From NCBI GenBank assembly GCA_037447605.1, contig CM074816.1:2283158-2341584 (forward strand): a DNA stretch of 58,427 nucleotides. Direction: 5' to 3'. The first letter of the stretch is position 1. Every line of letters starts with the position of its first letter. The stretch is from Zygnema circumcarinatum. Its lineage: Eukaryota > Streptophyta > Zygnematophyceae > Zygnematales > Zygnemataceae. Positions 52,901 through 58,427 of the stretch are shown piece after piece. The notes beneath the pieces are model-generated. The model had not been told where the DNA came from, searched no databases, and was given only the letters and a program-made list of their open reading frames with translations. A program made the position numbers and the translations under genes.

Positions 52901-55900
52901 ACGGGGCAAACGAGCTGTGGAAAGGTACAAAAAACGTCTGCTGAAATAAAAGCTGGCCAAGGAGATAGGAGAAAGAGTGACCTGCACAGCAGCAAGCTAC
53001 CTTTGTAGCAATTTCTGCTCATCCTTCTTTGACAACCAGTCTGCGAAAAGGAAAAGAAGAGCACAAACTGACGATGCTTGGATTCCTTGAGTTTTCTCTC
53101 TCCTTCATGGCAGGACATTGTGCACAATTAGGAAAAACGTCTTCATAAAGATTTATTTGACCTATTATGGGTGTGTAACTTGCAGGGTGATAACAGGTTT
53201 AAAATTACATCGTTTGAGCAAGTGGCCTTCAACGGCTGGCTGGGCTTACTGCTCATTCTGCAGCAGCAACCGGCCATTGTGAATATTGAAGCGAGCAGTT
53301 CCAACTTCATCAACTACAACGGAGTAATGACAATATAAAGCTCTTCTGTCCCTGCTGGAAACTCATCGATTCTTTATTTCATTTTGATCCTCTGCATATA
53401 GGAAACGACCTTGCTTCTATTTTCCCAAGACGCTCACGTGATTGACTCTTTATTGTTGGCATCAGAGACGTCACCTACTAACTTCTTTTCCGATATTCAT
53501 CTGGCACCACTCATTTTTATAGCAAAATCCGTTGCGTTGCAGGGGGTGTTTGACGATGAAGACTGTTTTTCTAACGGAGTGGATCACAGCGTGATGGTGG
53601 TCGGATACGACTTGAGTGCGGATCCACCATTTTGGATCATCCGCAACTCGTGGGGGCGCAACTGGGGCGAGCAGGGCTACATGCGCCTCAAAATATCCTC
53701 CGGTTTGGGGACATGCGGGATCAACAGCCTTCCGGCACTCATGCCTGTAGTGAAGGCTGCAGGTGAGAGGGAGTTGTCGTTTTCATTCACGATCTTCAAC
53801 TTTCATCACCGTGGCAGTTGACGTTGTAGCTTTCTAGCCTGGCTCCAACTAACTAGCTTGCTTTTAGCTTAGCGTGAACCACGCTAATGAGCTGATGGTA
53901 CACTCAACATGCTTGCAATGCGTAAGGCTAAGACTGCCCTTGTGATTGTCCCATCAATTCTAATCAACCATCAGATGAAATCACACAGCTAAACGGCCAG
54001 CTAGTCGAGAGGATGGCGATATTTCTCTAGCTCATTCGAATGAAAGCATGTACTCTATAAGTTTTTGGTGTTTCGCGACCATTACACCGCTCCCTTCCCA
54101 GATTCTGACAAGTAGTAATTATTGATCTTGATCGTACTCTCGTGTCTGGTGGATGCAGACAATGATCCATGCTTTATGAGAAACTATGCCAGTACAGTCC
54201 TTATGACCACAAATGGACCAGGTACAATGAACCCGTGCGGAAATGGTGTGTGTACTGTAAATGGTACTACGAACCAATGTCTCTGCTCGGCGGGATTCGT
54301 GGCAGTGATCAACAGCGACAACTCGCAAACATGTGCACCACGTGGGTGGTCAATTCCATTAAGTAGATGTTCATGTCCGTTCATGGTTGTTCAATGAACT
54401 AACCTTCGAATTTCTTTTTAATCAAATGGTATACCACTCCGTACATCTCTGACCAACGCGTATGCATGTAACTAACAAGACCAATAACGTATAGTGTAAA
54501 AGCTTTTTCACCTCTGATTTCCATCCTATTTCCAATGCAAGCTCTAATCAAACGATCAGGAAAGCGCTTAATTGTTGCTACATGCGATTTGAAGTACTAG
54601 TAAACAACCGTATGAGTGTCTCCTGTGGAGCAGTCTCCCCCTGCACCTTCGCTGCAAGCAACCCCTGCGGCGTGGGGACGTGTCTCAATGCGGTGGCGAC
54701 ACCTGGCGCGTACGCCTGCGCCTGCCCGCTGGGATATGCCGCCGACTCGCCGGATGGCATCCTCACATGCGTGCCAGGTCAGATCTGCGTTCTTTCTAAA
54801 ACTGATAAAAATTCTTAAGCAAGGTCATTATTTCAATTTCAGATAAAGGGAGCGTTACAGCGATGTGATCGAACGAAAATTCCTTCTTGACTTGAAGAAC
54901 ATGGAAATGACCCGAATTATGACGACACTACTACCTAAACAATCACACGAATGTACTATCACTTTTTGCCTCTCCTTTTTTCTAGGAAAGGAACTAATCG
55001 TTTCTGAGGCCATTCTAAACTGAAAGCTCTGATTGGTTTTGGTGTCGCCTTCAGCCGCAATAGCTACAGGATTGCAGTCCTTTACTGTACCAGCCGGCGC
55101 CAACATGAGTTGCTACGACATATTTATCTTGTATGGCATCAAGAACGACGTTTTCTCATCCCAAAATAAGGTCAGTGAGAGAGCGCACATCCTCTCACAA
55201 CAACTTATCGTCTCACTTTCCTTGGATCTACATCTAGTAAAAGCCACGGGTCGGTGTTTCTAGCCTCTTTCTTCGTCTAATACGCTCGTATTGTGCTCAT
55301 ATTTGGTTCGATATTTCACAATCTCTTGTGCGTTTTTCAGATGCTGAACTGCCAATTGCCCTTGCCGGGAGGTACGGTGGTGAATGTCACCAATTACGGA
55401 AACTGCTCTGTGGTGTACGCTGTCAATGAGGTCAGCCTCCGTACTGTCTCCCGCACTTTTTCTCGTTAAGATCTCTTCTTGATTTTTTCCCTCCAACTTC
55501 AATGTTTCACTCATGATCGAAGGTGCAGCTGACAGTTACCTTCTCAAATTTTGCTTCCTTCAGGGTGACACGTGTGAGGCAATTGCAGCATATTTCAACG
55601 TTACATCGATATATGGTCCAGGATCTCCCAATCCGGACTTAAGCTGCTCGCAGCTTCGACCTTTCCAGCAGGTACAGCCTCTGAACGTGGAAGGAGTTCA
55701 GCTCAATGTTTAACATGTTCAGTTCAGTGAATTCTACTTATAAGATAAGAGCCCTCATTTGCACAAAAGCGTGGAACATAGCTTAGCTTGTGTGCTCAAA
55801 TAACTTCAAAATTTAACGTTATTTGCTTAATAGCACTGCTTCTTTGCACGCTGCATACCCAATGGCCAAAGATCCGTAATCTCGCATGCTACAATCCAAA

Positions 55901-56726
55901 AGTCACAAAAAAAGAACAGATTTATTTAAAGAATCTGATAAAATTCTGGGAGCAACGCGAAGTATACGTACCTACTAAATCTTTTCGTCTTTAATCGTTC
56001 GTAGTCCGAGGAGCAGTGTTACATCATGAAACGACGTTAATACTTGCAAAGTATGAATGTCGAATACTCTTGCAGGTCTGCATTCAGAGGGGAGCCCTTG
56101 TCTATCCGGGGCCATGCACGAAGACGTACGATGTGCAGCCCGAGGAGTCGTGCTTCTCCATCATAAAGAACAAACTCGATGGAGACATCAAAAAGTTCTA
56201 CACGCTCAATCCTGGGGTGTACTGCGGCAAGCTGCTGCTCTCCACGAGCGGCAGCGCTTCAATTGGGCAGCATGTAAGAAATGGACAAAGAAAGCGCAGA
56301 AAATTATCGCAAGGTCATGCACGTGTCAAACTCGTTACAAATATAGTTTGAATTTCTTTTTGAGTTGGTTTTAAATCATTTGTTCGACTTGGTCGGAGTG
56401 AATGAAGATGTGGTTAGCTTATGTGGTTGAATTGGGTAAGTGGCGGTCTCGCCAATTGACGAAGTAACTCATTTTTTTTTGTTCTAACGTCAGAACTATG
56501 TCCGGCCTGCATCCTGCAGGTGTGTCTGAAAGCTGCGAATCTTGGCGCCAGTGCGGACTGCAGTGGCAACACGTACACATTGAAGGCAGGAGATAAATGC
56601 GCCAATCGTAAAACGTGCTTCAACAAGAAGGAGAGTTTTAAAAAACTCAATGGCTTCCCATGCACAAAGACAGCCTTGAAAAAAATGAAGGCTATTTGTG
56701 TTCCTAAGATTAGCGCATGCACTTAA
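43924..56726 (+). CDS. Secreted mosaic protein: PAN - FTP lectin x3 - PAN - poly-Pro - LRR - EGF - papain - EGF x2 - LysM, 27 exons
   Basis: Exons: 43924-43987, 45098-45364, 45685-46134, 46386-46841, 47163-47612, 47834-48088, 48228-48239, 48394-48594, 48939-49068, 49531-49614, 49823-49894, 50102-50173, 50377-50448, 50891-50962, 51176-51247, 51503-51852, 52212-52400, 52698-52924, 53186-53323, 53543-53762, 54159-54341, 54634-54777, 55055-55170, 55341-55430, 55564-55671, 56076-56273, 56520-56726. All phases agree, giving 1632 residues. Order: signal peptide (1-21); PAN (to 110); three fucolectin-type domains (to 562; NLALNRPA, DCCQDRMNGV, LTLCEVKVFG); PAN (to 647); Pro-rich hinge (652-718); LRRNT and seven LRRs (from 719); EGF (to 1026); papain-like protease with Q1086, C1092 (SSCW), H1226 and N1246; EGF x2 (to 1393); Cys-rich LysM-like modules (to 1632). 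No I29 propeptide is visible. Likely a surface or wall protein that binds glycans and cleaves protein; this role is inference. Confidence 0.85.
44498..44761 (+). pseudogene. Decayed PAN/apple exon in the mosaic gene's first intron
   Basis: The frame CVGLADAFDYVPNIEIDGND and onward matches the functional PAN exon at 47834-48088 (CVGGPAETYEYVPNK...). It cannot be spliced in. Where the functional copy has cag|GA, this one reads taa|GA, and no phase-1 donor exists after the TYV end. The Cys in FQCWLK of the functional copy is Asn here (FQNWLK). Skipping it joins the signal-peptide exon to the next PAN exon in perfect phase 1. The duplicate at 42404-42577 is the assembly copy. Confidence 0.65.
45540..46128. 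repeat. Intragenic duplication, unit 1 (lectin exon plus upstream intron)
   Basis: Matches 47018-47606. The exon parts (45685-46115 and 47163-47593) are almost identical; I count one silent change (CTC/CTA) before the 3' end diverges. The 145 bp of upstream intron differ at about ten or more sites, including indels. The second FTP exon (46386-46841) lies between them and is much more diverged. Confidence 0.85.
47018..47606. repeat. Intragenic duplication, unit 2 (lectin exon plus upstream intron)
   Basis: Partner of 45540-46128, offset 1478. It encodes the third FTP domain, which is identical in protein sequence to the first except at its last residues. Confidence 0.85.
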
Positions 56727-57115
56727 ACACGATGCTGCATTAGGAACTCTCGTGTTTGGGTAGCACCTACGGAAAGATAACAAGAGGGTGCTTTATGACT
56801 GCTGGGGTATCAAACTCCTCATTTTTATGAAGGCATCGTGCTCGGCCGGTTCATGACTTTTTGGTTGAAGACGACTGAACTGCTTATTGCATTCGTAACG
56901 TGCACTCGCTGCCCGGGGATGCACCTCTCTGCCTTCTCCTGCCTCTGCGCCTCTTTTTGATCAACGAGAGGGTGTTTTGTGACTTCTGGGTAAACTTGGG
57001 GTTCTCAACCCGGCGTTCAAAAGTGCTCGTGTTCATGGAGGCATCTTGCTCGGCCAGTCCCGTGCCTTCTTGGTTGAAGGCGATTGAACTACGCCTTCTA
57101 TTTGTAGTGTACAAT
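56712..57115. repeat. Dispersed repeat, copy B, overlapping the mosaic gene's stop codon
   Basis: Similar to copy A at 39409-39693. The similarity begins inside the last codons of the mosaic gene (AGC GCA TGC ACT TAA), so the stop codon lies within the repeat. This copy holds an extra internal segment (about 56784-56955) that partly repeats the module ending CATCTTGCTCGGCCAG, so it may be a nested or tandem form. Confidence 0.78.
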
Positions 57116-57122
57116 AGGGGTA

Positions 57123-57815
57123 CAGTCTAATCACGTTATAGTGACTGTGTCGGTCCCCACATGTTTGTGTCACTATATCGGTAATGACCCGTTTGTCATT
57201 TCACATTTATAGTAACAATGATGTTTGATTGAACTCACGATGGCAAGGCCATCAAATGTACATGGAGAAAATCGACATAAAGAACCAAAAGAGGCGGTCA
57301 CAACGGACATAAGGACAGAAAGAAAGCCTTGAAACGGAAATCAACTTCTAGGCGCAACAACACGGCACTAGAAGCAGCCGCGAAGGTCGCCAATGTGGGG
57401 CGCAGTACGCGCCCCACATAGTAACAATGTTATTAGATATGTTTTTGCGGTATATCCGTACGCCTTTGATACCGTACATTGTACTTTTTGGGCAGTCGTC
57501 ACGTGGGTAGGTGTGTACGAACCCTAGTGAACATGTGTACGGACAAGTTGATATGTACGGTCAAGTCGATATCTGACGGTATTAGTCGATAATGTGTACG
57601 GTCGTAATATATTTGTAACGCATATTCCAATACGTGGGTGGATAATATCGACACTGTGAACATATAGTATCAATTAGGGCTTTTCAGCGTCGTTATATCC
57701 GTAATGGCGTCACTACTGGCGCAGGATCTGCAGTGGTGCAATTCCGTTCCCGGAAAAAAAGTCAGTATATCCATGCTGTTCTCATAAACAGTGTCACTAT
57801 AACGTGATTAGACTG
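57123..57815. mobile_element. Non-autonomous Tc1/mariner-like element, 693 bp
   Basis: Terminal inverted repeats begin CAGTCTAATCACGTTATAGT (left, from 57123), with the complement ending at 57815. The TA dinucleotide is duplicated at 57121-57122 and 57816-57817. The CAGT terminus and TA target are typical of Tc1/mariner/pogo elements. The inside has GTACGG words and no long open frame, so it is a deleted or MITE-like copy. Confidence 0.85.
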
Positions 57816-58427
57816 TATTGGCTATCGTAGTACACTTTACGGTCCTTAGCTTTTGTTGGCGGTCCTTGGCAGATTCGGTCACAGTCTGAACAGAGCGCTA
57901 GAGTGCTGTTCTTAGTGAGAAGACGACAGGTTTAAATAGGACACGTGGAGGGGGGCGATAGGCCGCGCCACCAGTGGAGTCCACTTAGTACGATAAGTGA
58001 TGTGTAGACACGTAGCGTGCGACGATTGGTCGCGCGTCTGCGAGCTAGCTTAGTACGGATTATTGGAGGCGCGAAGGGGCGCGGAAGGTTCGGAGCGACG
58101 GAGGAGGTTTTTGTCCTGGCGACATGGAGGTGGCACGCGGTGGCACGCGGTGGAACGTGGAGTTGCTTCAATGGCTAGTACATAGTGTTGTAAATTAAGG
58201 CCCGGTCCGTCTCACTCACTTCACTCACTGCCATGTTTGCAATCTGAATCAAGGAAAGCTCTCAAGTGCACACACTGAAAGATAACTGAAATCAAACGAG
58301 CAAAAAACACCGTAAGGAAATGTAAGGAGAAAGCACCCGGCCTCAAAACTCCTTAATAAAGTAAAGGAAGTTACAAGCACAAGTTTCAGCCCTCAGGCTT
58401 CTACTTCAGCTCTGACTAACTCCCGAC
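57816..58427. other. Right end of window, no gene seen
   Basis: GC-rich near 58010-58170, with a direct GGTGGCACGCGGTGGCACGC repeat at 58130-58150, then AT-rich. I cannot support a gene here; it may be the promoter or 5' UTR of a gene beyond the window. Confidence 0.4.

Overview
This is a stretch of a nuclear eukaryotic genome, most likely from a green alga. Every recognisable gene is broken by many short GT-AG introns. The cytosolic ascorbate peroxidase, ESP4-like symplekin, secreted xylose isomerase and calcium-dependent protein kinase are all of the plant type. The first gene, however, is a selenoprotein H with an in-frame UGA and a downstream SECIS-like hairpin, and land plants are known to lack selenoproteins. 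I cannot name the species.

Layout. 1-5098: pyrimidine-rich and then GC-rich DNA with no gene I can support. 5099-6363 (+): selenoprotein H, 4 exons, with the SECIS-like element at 6388-6482. 7353-10765 (-): ascorbate peroxidase, 10 exons. 12257-24437 (+): symplekin, 26 exons, 1384 residues, including one GC-AG intron. 25135-25783 (-): a small membrane-anchored coiled-coil protein, head to head with 26440-32566 (+), a signal-peptide-bearing xylose isomerase of 21 exons. 33563-37773 (-): a CDPK with four EF hands. 37774-43923: repeats, a 276-bp MITE and a false duplication around an N gap. 43924-56726 (+): one secreted mosaic protein of about 1632 residues. 56712-58427: a dispersed repeat and a 693-bp Tc1/mariner-like inverted-repeat element. 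No tRNA, rRNA or CRISPR was seen.

The most remarkable object is the mosaic gene. Its 27 exons join in frame and encode signal peptide, PAN, three fucolectin-type (FTP) lectin domains, PAN, a proline-rich hinge, a plant-type LRR block, EGF, a papain-family protease with an intact triad, two EGF modules and LysM-like modules. Nearly all lectin, PAN, hinge and EGF exons are phase 1-1, and the LRR exons are phase 2-2 units of 72 nt. This is textbook exon-shuffling geometry. A decayed PAN exon sits in its first intron, and two of the lectin exons look homogenised.

The genes do not form an operon. They are ordinary housekeeping, redox, sugar-metabolism, signalling and cell-surface functions of a photosynthetic eukaryote. 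Exon boundaries were read by eye from splice motifs, reading-frame phase and family similarity; no alignment, RNA data or folding program was available.
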